NCBI GenBank assembly: GCA_016934775.1
Contig: JAFGSP010000203.1
Span: 1-12,209, forward strand
Reading direction: 5' to 3'
Source: Candidatus Woesearchaeota archaeon
Lineage (GTDB): Archaea > Nanobdellota > Nanobdellia > Woesearchaeales > GW2011-AR15
Length of the DNA stretch: 12,209 bases
Both the position numbers and the translations under genes were made by a program. Under the pieces are notes generated by a model. The model had not been told where the DNA came from. It worked only from the letters and a program-made list of their open reading frames with translations, and searched no databases. Below are positions 1-7,362 of this stretch, piece after piece; position 1 is the first letter of the stretch; every line of letters starts with the position of its first letter.

Positions 1-150
1 CTTTTCCTGAACGGGTCTTACCTTGCATTGACGATCGCCCTGGACAGAATAAAGGCAATGACAGATTTTCTGGGATTAATAATAAATGTTCTCTTTAATT
101 TCCTTTTGTTAGACTTCCTGGGCAGCTTTTTTGTCAGTATCCTTGCCTGA
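1..150 (+). CDS. 3' end of a membrane protein gene, possibly a polysaccharide flippase (partial)
   Basis: An open frame enters at base 1 and ends at TGA 148-150, giving 49 residues; the start lies outside the window. The product is almost entirely hydrophobic, with a short charged turn (DRIK, residues 15-18) followed by a membrane segment at about 23-37 containing N29 and N33. The pattern of a basic R-x-K turn, then a helix with two Asn four residues apart, then a short LDFLG turn, resembles the repeat seen in MATE/Wzx-type polysaccharide flippases ('gR.K ... iNv..N.lli...G'). That assignment is inference from a short piece. If it is a flippase, the protein stops one or two helices earlier than usual. 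It converges with the DUF362 gene, with one base between the two stop codons. A flippase would fit the glycosyltransferases in the window. Confidence 0.55.
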   Translation, partial: LFLNGSYLALTIALDRIKAMTDFLGLIINVLFNFLLLDFLGSFFVSILA

Positions 151-151
151 C

Positions 152-1627
152 TCATGAGCTGATTACCCTGATGTTCTCTTCTCTTATTGTTGTGCTGTAT
201 CCTGCTTTGTTCAGTACATCCATGCTTATCCTCAACCAGTATCCGAAAGAGCCTCTTTTTGTCAGATCAGGGTCAAGCTCTTTTGTATTTTCATGTCCGA
301 GCTCTTTTGAGGTTTTCATCAATATGTTCTTAGAGACCCAATAATCCAGCGCAACCGGGTCTGTGCCGGCAAGCACCATGTTGTTCTGGAGAGAATCATT
401 ATAGAATACATTCGGGCCGCACCACCATGTTGCTAATGTGCAAGGATATACAGTGCTTACCCAGATCGAATCCATTATAGTAAGCGAGGGAAACCTTGTC
501 TCAGCCATCTGGACGCCCATGCCTCCGTTCCCGATGCTGTTATGGGCTTCTGTTTTAGTCAGCTTGTCAGACGGTGTCCCCATATAATTCTTCACTGCGC
601 CAGTCACTCCGTATATAAGATGGGGCTTGAGCACAGGCATATTTATCAGTTTAATGTTTGCATTATCATAGTCTCCTTCAGAAGTATCCCAGATTCCTTT
701 TTTGAAGCTGATATAGGTGCCGTATTCAGTCTTGAACTTAGGATAGGAGATTGTCTTCAATATTTCTCTGTTCTTATCTTCCAGATCATATAATACAAAC
801 CCGTCTTCAAAATCACCTTCTGAAAATTCAGCTACAACCTTTGTTGTGATATTATCCCACAGATATGTTGAAACTTTATATTTTCCTTTGTACATGTCAA
901 CAACATCCTGTATGGATTGTGTCCTGTTTATTGCATTATTGTTCTCCCATACAAAGCTCCCGCCGGTCATCTTGGCCCCGTATTGAGCCTGACCATTGTC
1001 TACGACAACGATCTCGCCTGAAAAACCTTCAGGATGGCTTATGACAGCTTCTATCACAGACTTCACTAAGTCAGTATTTGTCCCGCCCCTCTCATCCCAC
1101 TGGGAGTTAACCTTGAGCAGCACGACATCATCTTTTCCGATGAGTCCGTCTTCAGCTGCAGCAGTCTTGTAGAAATCCAATCCATTACCTTCCATTAACC
1201 CGATAAGCCTTTCGACTCCAGGAGATGTGCCATCTGTATCTGTAACCAGGAATATGTCAGAATATACATCCTCAGGGATAACTATTTTCTGCATCTTTTT
1301 CTTTTCCTGGAAAGAGGAATAGCCTTCAAAGACTATCAGAGTGATGAGAAACAACAGGCTCACGATGAGTATTGCTTTTACATATCTCTTTAGTTGTTTT
1401 CTTCCTTTTGGTCCTGTGAAAAGGAGCCCTAAGAAAGGGATTGCAGAGAATTTCAGTATTGCGCCCATGTTTGCCAGGGCTGCCTGCTGGCACGGATATC
1501 TGATCCGGCTGGGTTTTGTGCCTGTCTTGTAGAGGAACCAGAAAAGGCTTGAAAAGAATATGACAAATCTGCTTTTCCTGAGTACAACCAGGAAATTATT
1601 CCATCTGCTGCTGTCTTTTTTATCCAT
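152..1627 (-). CDS. Membrane-anchored DUF362 domain protein
   Basis: The protein has 491 residues from ATG 1627. Residues 1-110 hold two or three hydrophobic segments (about 20-33, 55-71 and 83-100), separated by a basic linker and the motif KPSRIRYPCQQAA (38-50). The rest, about 115-480, reads as a DUF362 domain: VVLLKVNSQWDERGGTNTD (168-186) followed by an exported-looking core, a VKNYMG segment (345-350), and the family hallmark AGTDPVALDYW (420-430). DUF362 is a widespread family of unknown biochemical role, sometimes fused to ferredoxin domains. No CxxCxxC cluster motif is visible here; the cysteines seen are C46, C396 and C403. The large domain follows the third hydrophobic segment, so it is probably outside the cytoplasm or membrane-proximal. 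A TATA element at 1653-1660 suggests a transcript with almost no leader. The gene is divergent from the beta-helix lipoprotein. The family call is firm; the function is unknown. Confidence 0.9.
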   Translation of the reverse strand: MDKKDSSRWNNFLVVLRKSRFVIFFSSLFWFLYKTGTKPSRIRYPCQQAALANMGAILKFSAIPFLGLLFTGPKGRKQLKRYVKAILIVSLLFLITLIVFEGYSSFQEKKKMQKIVIPEDVYSDIFLVTDTDGTSPGVERLIGLMEGNGLDFYKTAAAEDGLIGKDDVVLLKVNSQWDERGGTNTDLVKSVIEAVISHPEGFSGEIVVVDNGQAQYGAKMTGGSFVWENNNAINRTQSIQDVVDMYKGKYKVSTYLWDNITTKVVAEFSEGDFEDGFVLYDLEDKNREILKTISYPKFKTEYGTYISFKKGIWDTSEGDYDNANIKLINMPVLKPHLIYGVTGAVKNYMGTPSDKLTKTEAHNSIGNGGMGVQMAETRFPSLTIMDSIWVSTVYPCTLATWWCGPNVFYNDSLQNNMVLAGTDPVALDYWVSKNILMKTSKELGHENTKELDPDLTKRGSFGYWLRISMDVLNKAGYSTTIREENIRVISS

Positions 1628-1649
1628 GTCTCAATCTTCTGATCTTTTG

Positions 1650-1661
1650 AATATTTATAAG
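1650..1661 (-). promoter_or_regulatory. Archaeal TATA element for the DUF362 gene
   Basis: On the minus strand this reads CTTATAAATATT, close to the archaeal TATA consensus. Its core centre is about 29 bases upstream of the ATG at 1627, so transcription would start within a few bases of the start codon. No Shine-Dalgarno motif lies between. The call rests on motif and spacing only. Confidence 0.6.
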
Positions 1662-1690
1662 TTTATTCTTGATGCCTGAATCAAAAACAA

Positions 1691-1698
1691 TTTAAATA
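1691..1698 (+). promoter_or_regulatory. Archaeal TATA element for the beta-helix lipoprotein gene
   Basis: TTTAAATA lies with its centre about 26 bases before the A of the ATG at 1720, the usual archaeal distance from TATA centre to transcription start. This predicts a leaderless mRNA beginning at or next to the start codon. It also favours ATG 1720 over the in-frame TTG at 1717. Confidence 0.65.
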
Positions 1699-1719
1699 TT
1701 CTAAAATTGGTCTTTTTTG

Positions 1720-2559
1720 ATGAATTCTGTCCGGCTCTTATTGATTATATTGTTCATATCAGGCTGCACAGTTTCAAGACCCGTCATAGAACTCTCAAAC
1801 ACATCCCTGTCAGGAGATTATTTTGAAAACCAGATATGGTCAGAAAAAATAGTAATTACAGGAGATGTCCTAATACACGGCGACCTATTAATCAGGCCAG
1901 ACACAATAATATGTTTCTCAGTTGGAGATGACACTCAGTCAGGACAAGAAATAAAGGCAGACGGGTTCAATGACAATGACCCGACAAGGCTGTCTGGATA
2001 CACACAGTCGCATTCTGAAATAGGCATCAAAGGAAAGCTGACTGCAATAGGAGAGAACCATAATATAATATTCACTTCCATAGCCGAAAATCCGAAACTG
2101 GCAGACTGGATTGGCATAAGAATTGAAGGAGATGGCAGCATAATGGAGGATTGTGTTGTCGAATGGTCGAGGAACGGGATAGTGATCAAAGGAAAACAAT
2201 CAGATACAAGGATAAAAAACAACATCATAAATAACACATTCTGGGGCGGGATACATGTCGATGGTTCCTCTCCTAAACTCTACAATAATTATATTAATGA
2301 AGCAGGCCATGAAGGCATAGATATCCAGTCTGGCAATCCAGACATCAGACATAATCATATAAGAAACGCAAGGACAGGCATTGTTGTTTTAGGAGGAACT
2401 CCTTCAATAATCAACAACACGATGTATGATGTCGGCCAGGGGATCCATCACGCTGAGGGGATAGTATCAGATGCAGGCCACAACAAGTTCAGTCTCATCA
2501 CTGACAGGCATAAGAACTGGACTTACGGAACTTTCTCATACTTTCTCTATGCGGGCTAA
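1720..2559 (+). CDS. Secreted lipoprotein with right-handed parallel beta-helix (NosD/PbH1-like)
   Basis: The protein has 279 residues from ATG 1720. A TTG one codon upstream (1717) is also in frame but fits the promoter less well. The N-terminus is a short signal peptide with a lipobox, FISG-C at residues 12-16, so the mature protein is probably lipid-anchored at C16 outside the membrane. Residues about 45-130 resemble the entry part of secreted beta-helix proteins (GDVLIHGDLLIRPDT, then GKLTAIGENHNIIFTS). From about 131 to 250 there are five to six rungs of 21-23 residues with recurrent G-I-x-I and N-N-x-I patterns (GIVIKG, KNNIIN, YNNYIN, RHNHIRN, INNTMYD), typical of PbH1 repeats. Such folds occur in carbohydrate-active or carbohydrate-binding surface proteins. 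No catalytic residues can be assigned. The stop codon overlaps that of the convergent gene at 2556-4091. Fold call strong, role unknown. Confidence 0.88.
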   Translation: MNSVRLLLIILFISGCTVSRPVIELSNTSLSGDYFENQIWSEKIVITGDVLIHGDLLIRPDTIICFSVGDDTQSGQEIKADGFNDNDPTRLSGYTQSHSEIGIKGKLTAIGENHNIIFTSIAENPKLADWIGIRIEGDGSIMEDCVVEWSRNGIVIKGKQSDTRIKNNIINNTFWGGIHVDGSSPKLYNNYINEAGHEGIDIQSGNPDIRHNHIRNARTGIVVLGGTPSIINNTMYDVGQGIHHAEGIVSDAGHNKFSLITDRHKNWTYGTFSYFLYAG

Positions 2560-4091
2560 GATTGAGAGGAATAGAAAATAGGTGCTCTGTTGATTTCGTC
2601 TTTTTCCAGCCCGCTTACGAGTCCCTGGTCAATCAGTTCCTGATCTTCAGGGACAATGATATACGGATACCCCAGCTTTTCCAGGATCCCGGCAAGCATT
2701 GTTATATATTTACTGATGTCTTCACTGCTGCCTGCTGCATCAGAGCTTGAGATGACTATGAATCCTTTATACTCATATAGGTTGTTTAGGAAGATGTGCC
2801 CTGTCCATTCATCGTCTATCTCAGAATATATTGAATCAATAACATTGGTTTTGGAAGGCCAGGCCCGCAGCGAGAATTTATCTTTAAATGAATACCTGCT
2901 TATAGATTCCCATCCTGCAGTCGGCCTCGGATTCTTGTCATGGACAAGGATTATATGGTCATTGCTGAAATTCTCATATATATAGCTTAACCTTTCATGT
3001 CCCTGGACCTTTTCTGAAAGATTCCGGAACCCGTATGATTCCCAGCAATAGGAAACAACCATCAGGACAACAAACGCATACAGGCAGTATCTTATCTTCC
3101 TGTGCTTCAGCAGCCTGTCCAGATTATGCGCAAACAGGACCGCTATCCAGAACCATGTATAAATGAAATATCTTGTTCCGGGATGTAGGATCCCAAGAGG
3201 GGAATACAGTACAGATATGATTGCCAGGGATATCCCGAGATTCACAAGGACATTGTAGAGGACAAGCTTGTTTGCTGTAAAATGCTTTTTTTTGCCTGCC
3301 AGGCCTGAGATGAGAATAAGAACGGAAAAAACAGAGATGAATGTCATGAATACAATATTTGACCCGAAGAGCCCGTATAGCGAGGATTCGATCTGCTGTT
3401 GATACGGGTGGCTGGTTATCAGCATTATATAGACATCAGATATGAAGTCCTTTTTCAGGATGATCACAGTTATAAGGAATGCGGAAAAAACAATGGCAGG
3501 GATGACTGCTTTTGATAAGGTTTTTCTTGTTATCCTGTCCCTGTTGATCATTGCCAGATAGCCGACCTGGGCAAAAAGGAATAAAATGAACGCGTGGTCA
3601 AACAGGAAGGCTATTGCATCAGCGATCGCGACTGCATAAAGCTTCTGATGCCCGGGAACCTTTAGGTATAGGATGAAAAGATATGTTGACAATGTATAGA
3701 AAAAGAAATTCAGGGAATAATAATCAATCAGGTTTGACAGGTTCATCACGTGGGGGGATAATATCAGGATTAGTGAACTCAGGAAAGCGATACCCTTGTT
3801 GAGATAGGCGGATACTGCTTTGTAGTATATGAAGACTGCTGCCAGGATGACAGCCAGCTGCACCAGCCATACAGCAAGCGCATTATTCAGGAGATCGACA
3901 GAGAACAGCGCCCTGAAGAATAATGTGCTTAGTGGCCTGTCAACCGACAGGCCAAGATAGATATTTGCGGGATTGTTGTTTATGTACTCGTTGAAATATA
4001 TGCTAAGCCGTGTAAGATGGAGGCAGAAAACCAGGCACAATAACAGACAGCCTTTTAGCTTATCCTCAGATATTATGCCCCTTAAACGCAC
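2556..4091 (-). CDS. GT-C-like multi-spanning membrane protein (GT39/ArnT-type glycosyltransferase candidate)
   Basis: The protein has 511 residues from a GTG start at 4091; no nearer ATG is in frame at the N-terminus. About ten hydrophobic segments occupy residues 13-350. A soluble domain of about 150 residues follows, with motifs such as IILVHDKNPRP (380-390). GT-C features seen are a loop after the first helix with SVDRPL (49-54), an Asp in NLIDYYS (120-126) where GT39-like proteins often carry their second acidic residue, and GTRYFIYTWFW (305-315), which resembles the conserved Arg-Tyr helix start of this superfamily. Members transfer sugars from polyprenyl-phosphate donors to lipids, glycans or proteins on the outer face of the membrane. 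It is not a close relative of the four-gene array at 4205-10622, and its C-terminal domain is different. Specificity cannot be read. The TAG stop shares three bases with the stop of the lipoprotein gene. Confidence 0.85.
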   Translation of the reverse strand: MRLRGIISEDKLKGCLLLCLVFCLHLTRLSIYFNEYINNNPANIYLGLSVDRPLSTLFFRALFSVDLLNNALAVWLVQLAVILAAVFIYYKAVSAYLNKGIAFLSSLILILSPHVMNLSNLIDYYSLNFFFYTLSTYLFILYLKVPGHQKLYAVAIADAIAFLFDHAFILFLFAQVGYLAMINRDRITRKTLSKAVIPAIVFSAFLITVIILKKDFISDVYIMLITSHPYQQQIESSLYGLFGSNIVFMTFISVFSVLILISGLAGKKKHFTANKLVLYNVLVNLGISLAIISVLYSPLGILHPGTRYFIYTWFWIAVLFAHNLDRLLKHRKIRYCLYAFVVLMVVSYCWESYGFRNLSEKVQGHERLSYIYENFSNDHIILVHDKNPRPTAGWESISRYSFKDKFSLRAWPSKTNVIDSIYSEIDDEWTGHIFLNNLYEYKGFIVISSSDAAGSSEDISKYITMLAGILEKLGYPYIIVPEDQELIDQGLVSGLEKDEINRAPIFYSSQS

Positions 4092-4119
4092 GGATAGATC
4101 TATTTTTCTTCCCCTGCTA

Positions 4120-4127
4120 ATATAAAA
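4120..4127 (-). promoter_or_regulatory. Probable archaeal TATA element for the GTG-start GT-C-like gene
   Basis: The minus strand reads TTTTATAT, centred about 32 bases from the GTG at 4091, leaving a leader of roughly six bases. A second candidate, GTTTAAAT at about 4138-4145, would give a leader of about 25 bases. Which is used cannot be settled from sequence. Confidence 0.4.
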
Positions 4128-4168
4128 CCAGATTATTATTTAAACTCTTTCTTTGCATTGGCCAAACC

Positions 4169-4178
4169 AAAATATTAA
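4169..4178 (+). promoter_or_regulatory. Probable archaeal TATA element for the paralogue array
   Basis: AAAATATTAA is centred about 31 bases before the ATG at 4205, preceded by a purine-containing ACC/AAA stretch. It would start a transcript with a leader of about five bases. It shares the 113-base divergent intergenic region with the promoter of the minus-strand GT-C gene, so the two could be co-regulated. Confidence 0.45.
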
Positions 4179-4204
4179 TAGATAAAAGATATTTATTCAG
4201 GATA

Positions 4205-5806
4205 ATGGGTGATTTTTTCATAGGGGGTTTATCTAGCCATATCCAGAGGATTCTGAAGAAAGACAAATACAGATACCTGCTTGTGCTGGTCCTACTTGGA
4301 GCAATCTTATCATTTGTATATTATTCCTATCTTGCAGGCTATCTTGCAGAAAGCAAAAAAGCGCTGGGCTATGAGCAGTTCCCTCTTTATGGTCCGCATT
4401 ATTACGAGCATTACCTGAAGTCGGTCGTATTATGGGATAGCCTGCAGAAACCAGATCTTCATGCTTTTTTCAGATATTATTTTGACACAGAGGAAAATGC
4501 GATCTCACTCTTCCGGAGCGTGCCTTTTTTCATGGTATTCGGGCCGTCTGAATTTGTCTATATCTATTCAAATTTTTTCTTCAACTATCTTCTCTTCTTA
4601 TTAGTGTATATTGCATCCCTCAATATTTTCCGGCCGAAAGAATCCTTTGTATTCAGTATTTTTCTCATCAGCAGTTTTGGAGCGCTGGCATTGTTCGCTT
4701 CGCCTTATGTTGATCTTTCCCTGATGATGGCCTGTTCTTTGTTCTTTATGTTCCTGTACCTTTTCCGGAAAGATTACAGGAAGTATAGTGTTGGCCTTGC
4801 ACTGAGCATTTTCCTGGTCTTCCTGACAAAAATCACAGCCAACATGATCCTCCCTTTTTTCAGCCTGGCATTCATTATGTATCTTATGGCAGCCAAAAAA
4901 GACTGGAAAGGATATGCTTACAGATACGCGGGCTGGGTTGTCCTTGTATTTATTTTTTTTCACCTGTTCAGATTCGGGCTCAATGCATTCACGCTGAGAG
5001 AATATTTCAAGACTCTTTTCAGCATTCTGTTTTTCAATACAAAGAAAAGCATGATCCTCTCAGGTTTTTTTCCGGTCCTAATTTCTTTCCTGCCATTCAT
5101 GTTTGTTTTTTTTTATGAGAAGGTCCTTGTCATTTTACTATATCTTTCAGTGCTATTCCTTGCTATGAAAAGAAAAGCAGGATTCTGGATTTTCCTTTTT
5201 GCTGTTTCTCATTTGTTCTTGCTGCTGATGCTTCCTGTGTTCGGAGACATCTACCAGATCAGGTATTACTTGCCTTTCTATTTTATCTATTCCTTCCTTA
5301 TATTCAGGGCAGCTGTCCTGTTCCTGAGAGAAATAACTCCAGATTATCTCAGAATCATCTCTGCCCTTGTTTTCCTGCTGTTCCTGGCCAATCTGGTCTC
5401 GCTCAGCTCTTTTCCTGACAGGAAACTGCAGGCAGTCGAGAGCGTCCAGATGCCGAGGATCACGCAATATGTCAATGCAAATATATTCAACAGACTTCCT
5501 CAAGGGTCAAGGATATACGTTGAAGATATCAGGGGAGACTGCGGGTTCTATGATTTTGTCTCTTTCATCGACAGAGCAGATGAGTTCTATGACCTGGCAG
5601 ACATTGACCCGAGGTTCGGATACAGGCTGATTGTGAACAATGAGGAAGATTATGAAGATGCGGATTATGTCATTTTTCCGGACTGCAAAATCCTTGACCC
5701 GCCCGGATTTGAGCTGGCTGATGTGTACAATGTATCCGGATTGACTGATTCATCAGTAGACAAGATATACTTCATGGAAAGGATATCTGAAGAGGGTTCG
5801 ACATGA
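4205..5806 (+). CDS. GT-C-like membrane protein, array member 1
   Basis: The protein has 533 residues from ATG 4205, with about ten hydrophobic segments between residues 24 and 400 and a soluble C-terminal domain at about 415-533. The first extracytoplasmic loop has GPHYYEHYLKSVVLWDSL (63-80; H65, E68, D78), then FGPSEFV (112-118) and SPYVDLSLMM (166-175; D170). QIRYYLPFY (351-359; R353) resembles the Arg-Tyr-x-x-Pro motif of GT39/ArnT-like proteins. The layout of an acidic residue in loop 1, a second Asp before a later helix, and RYxxP suggests a GT-C glycosyltransferase using a lipid-phosphate sugar donor. The C-terminal domain has C446 and C494, IDPRFGY (467-473) and an acidic NNEEDYEDADY stretch (478-488). 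It overlaps the next gene by ATGA at 5803-5806, so members 1 and 2 are very likely translated from one transcript. Exact substrate unknown; family call is by motif only. Confidence 0.87.
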   Translation: MGDFFIGGLSSHIQRILKKDKYRYLLVLVLLGAILSFVYYSYLAGYLAESKKALGYEQFPLYGPHYYEHYLKSVVLWDSLQKPDLHAFFRYYFDTEENAISLFRSVPFFMVFGPSEFVYIYSNFFFNYLLFLLVYIASLNIFRPKESFVFSIFLISSFGALALFASPYVDLSLMMACSLFFMFLYLFRKDYRKYSVGLALSIFLVFLTKITANMILPFFSLAFIMYLMAAKKDWKGYAYRYAGWVVLVFIFFHLFRFGLNAFTLREYFKTLFSILFFNTKKSMILSGFFPVLISFLPFMFVFFYEKVLVILLYLSVLFLAMKRKAGFWIFLFAVSHLFLLLMLPVFGDIYQIRYYLPFYFIYSFLIFRAAVLFLREITPDYLRIISALVFLLFLANLVSLSSFPDRKLQAVESVQMPRITQYVNANIFNRLPQGSRIYVEDIRGDCGFYDFVSFIDRADEFYDLADIDPRFGYRLIVNNEEDYEDADYVIFPDCKILDPPGFELADVYNVSGLTDSSVDKIYFMERISEEGST

Positions 5807-7359
5807 CCGGGATCAAGAAAAATGAAAAGGAGAGATCCATGTATCTGGTATATCTTCTTATTATAGGAGCCCTGCTGTCGCTGTTCTGTTTTTTATATCT
5901 CCGGAATTATGCTGCGGCCAGTCAGGTTGAGCAGGGATATGAGGAATTTCCCTTTTACGGCCAGCATTACTATGAATATTATATGCGGTCTGTGATACTG
6001 TGGGATTCCCTGAATCACCTGAACTTCAGTGAGTTCTTCCATTATTACGCTACAAGCTACAGCAACAAGATAATCTTGTTGAGGCCCCTGCCTTTTTTTT
6101 TGATATTCGGGCCGTCACAATTTGTGTTTGTATACTCAAACTTATTCTTCAATTTCTTTCTGCTGATCATGGTCTATATCTCGATGACAGGGATATTCAG
6201 GCCGAAGAAGGCTTTTTTGTTCAGCCTTTTTCTCCTGAGCAATTTTACAGATCTTGCCCTGTTTTTATCACCCTATGTTGATCTTACGATGATGCTGGCC
6301 TGTTCCCTGTTTTTCATTTTCATGTATCGTTTCCATCTTAATTACAGGAAGAACATGGCAGGACTGGCCATCAGCATTTTCCTCATCTTTCTCACAAAGA
6401 ATCTGGCTTATGCGTTTGTGTCTTTTTTCAGCTTTTTCTTTGTAGTATACATGGTTGCAGCCAGGAGAAAAGAATGGTTAGTATATTGCCTGAGGTATAC
6501 AGCGGCTGCAGCAGTCGGATTTATCCTGTACCTTATGCTGGCCATGACCCCGGATCTTTTCGGGAAAGGAGGCGAGCTTTTTGTCTTTTCCCAGGTTCTA
6601 GAGACCTTTTCCAGCCATTTATCCTTTACAGATATCGGTTCTTTCTTCATTCCCAGGCTGATCTGGTTTTTCTATGAGCCCTGGCTTTCTCTGCTGGCGT
6701 TTGCCTCGCTTGCATATCTGGTCCTCCGGAAAAAAGAAAGGTACTGGACTTACATGTTTTTGGTGTCTCACTTGTTTTTATTGTTGCTGTTGGTCTGGCT
6801 TTTCAGCTACGGGTTCCAGCTAAGGTTCATAACGCCATTGTATTTTTCCTATATGATAATCATCTTCCAAGGAGCTTATTCATTCATAACAGGGATTATC
6901 AGGAGCCGGCGGCCTGATCTTTTGGTATCTCTGCTCATCCTCATCCTTTTTTTATCCAACCTGTTTATCCTTTCCAGGGCTGATGGGTTTGACAGGATTA
7001 CTTTTTCAGACGCCCAGGAGATGACAAGATATGCCAATGAAAAGATATTCTATGGGCTTCCGGCGCATTCTGAGATCCATGTTGCCGGCTCAAGGGAATC
7101 CTGCATCTTCTATGACTGGAGCTCTGACCTGCATGGATACAGCAACTTTTTCTCTCTTGAGATTATAGATCCCAGGTTCGGATACAGTATAGTAATAAAT
7201 GACGGAGATGATTTCGGAAGTGCGGACTATATTTTATATTCAGACTGCCGCGATATATCTTTGCCCGGATTCAGGCTATCGGGAACATATGATGTTTCAG
7301 GGATTTCAGGTTCACCAGGCCAGAAGCTCTACCTGTTAGAAAGAATGGAAGAAGACTAG
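5803..7359 (+). CDS. GT-C-like membrane protein, array member 2
   Basis: The protein has 518 residues and is clearly paralogous to its neighbours along the whole length. Shared motifs are GQHYYEYYMRSVILWDSL (53-70), FGPSQFV (102-108), SPYVDLTMML (156-165), LRFITPLYF (340-348) and, in the C-terminal domain, C434, IDPRFGY (455-461) and YSDC (479-482). The start at 5803 overlaps the previous stop as ATGA and supplies the basic tail (KKNEKER) that the other members have before their first helix. A GGAGAG at 5829-5834 sits four bases ahead of an in-frame ATG at 5839, which would remove that tail; I prefer 5803 because of the alignment to the paralogues. The most divergent part is the stretch at about 245-290, between mid-protein helices. 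Probable role is sugar transfer on the outer face of the membrane, by inference. Confidence 0.87.
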   Translation: MTGIKKNEKERSMYLVYLLIIGALLSLFCFLYLRNYAAASQVEQGYEEFPFYGQHYYEYYMRSVILWDSLNHLNFSEFFHYYATSYSNKIILLRPLPFFLIFGPSQFVFVYSNLFFNFFLLIMVYISMTGIFRPKKAFLFSLFLLSNFTDLALFLSPYVDLTMMLACSLFFIFMYRFHLNYRKNMAGLAISIFLIFLTKNLAYAFVSFFSFFFVVYMVAARRKEWLVYCLRYTAAAAVGFILYLMLAMTPDLFGKGGELFVFSQVLETFSSHLSFTDIGSFFIPRLIWFFYEPWLSLLAFASLAYLVLRKKERYWTYMFLVSHLFLLLLLVWLFSYGFQLRFITPLYFSYMIIIFQGAYSFITGIIRSRRPDLLVSLLILILFLSNLFILSRADGFDRITFSDAQEMTRYANEKIFYGLPAHSEIHVAGSRESCIFYDWSSDLHGYSNFFSLEIIDPRFGYSIVINDGDDFGSADYILYSDCRDISLPGFRLSGTYDVSGISGSPGQKLYLLERMEED

Positions 7360-7362
7360 ACA

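Noticed and set aside
1935..2237. Two overlapping minus-strand open frames inside the beta-helix gene
   Set aside because: They are shadow frames opposite a well-supported lipoprotein gene, with no independent promoter or recognisable domain.
4139..4145. TTTAAAC as a promoter for array member 1
   Set aside because: It would leave a leader of about 40 bases, whereas AAAATATTAA at 4169-4178 fits the near-leaderless pattern of the other genes better.
5153..5503. Open frame of 116 codons on the minus strand inside array member 1
   Set aside because: It is the reverse of a hydrophobic coding region, giving a Gln/Glu/Lys-rich product with no promoter or motif. It is a shadow of the real gene.
5839..7359. 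Alternative start of array member 2 at ATG 5839 with GGAGAG four bases upstream
   Set aside because: It would remove the basic N-terminal tail that the other three members have before the first helix. The ATGA overlap at 5803 fits translational coupling. Kept only as an alternative.
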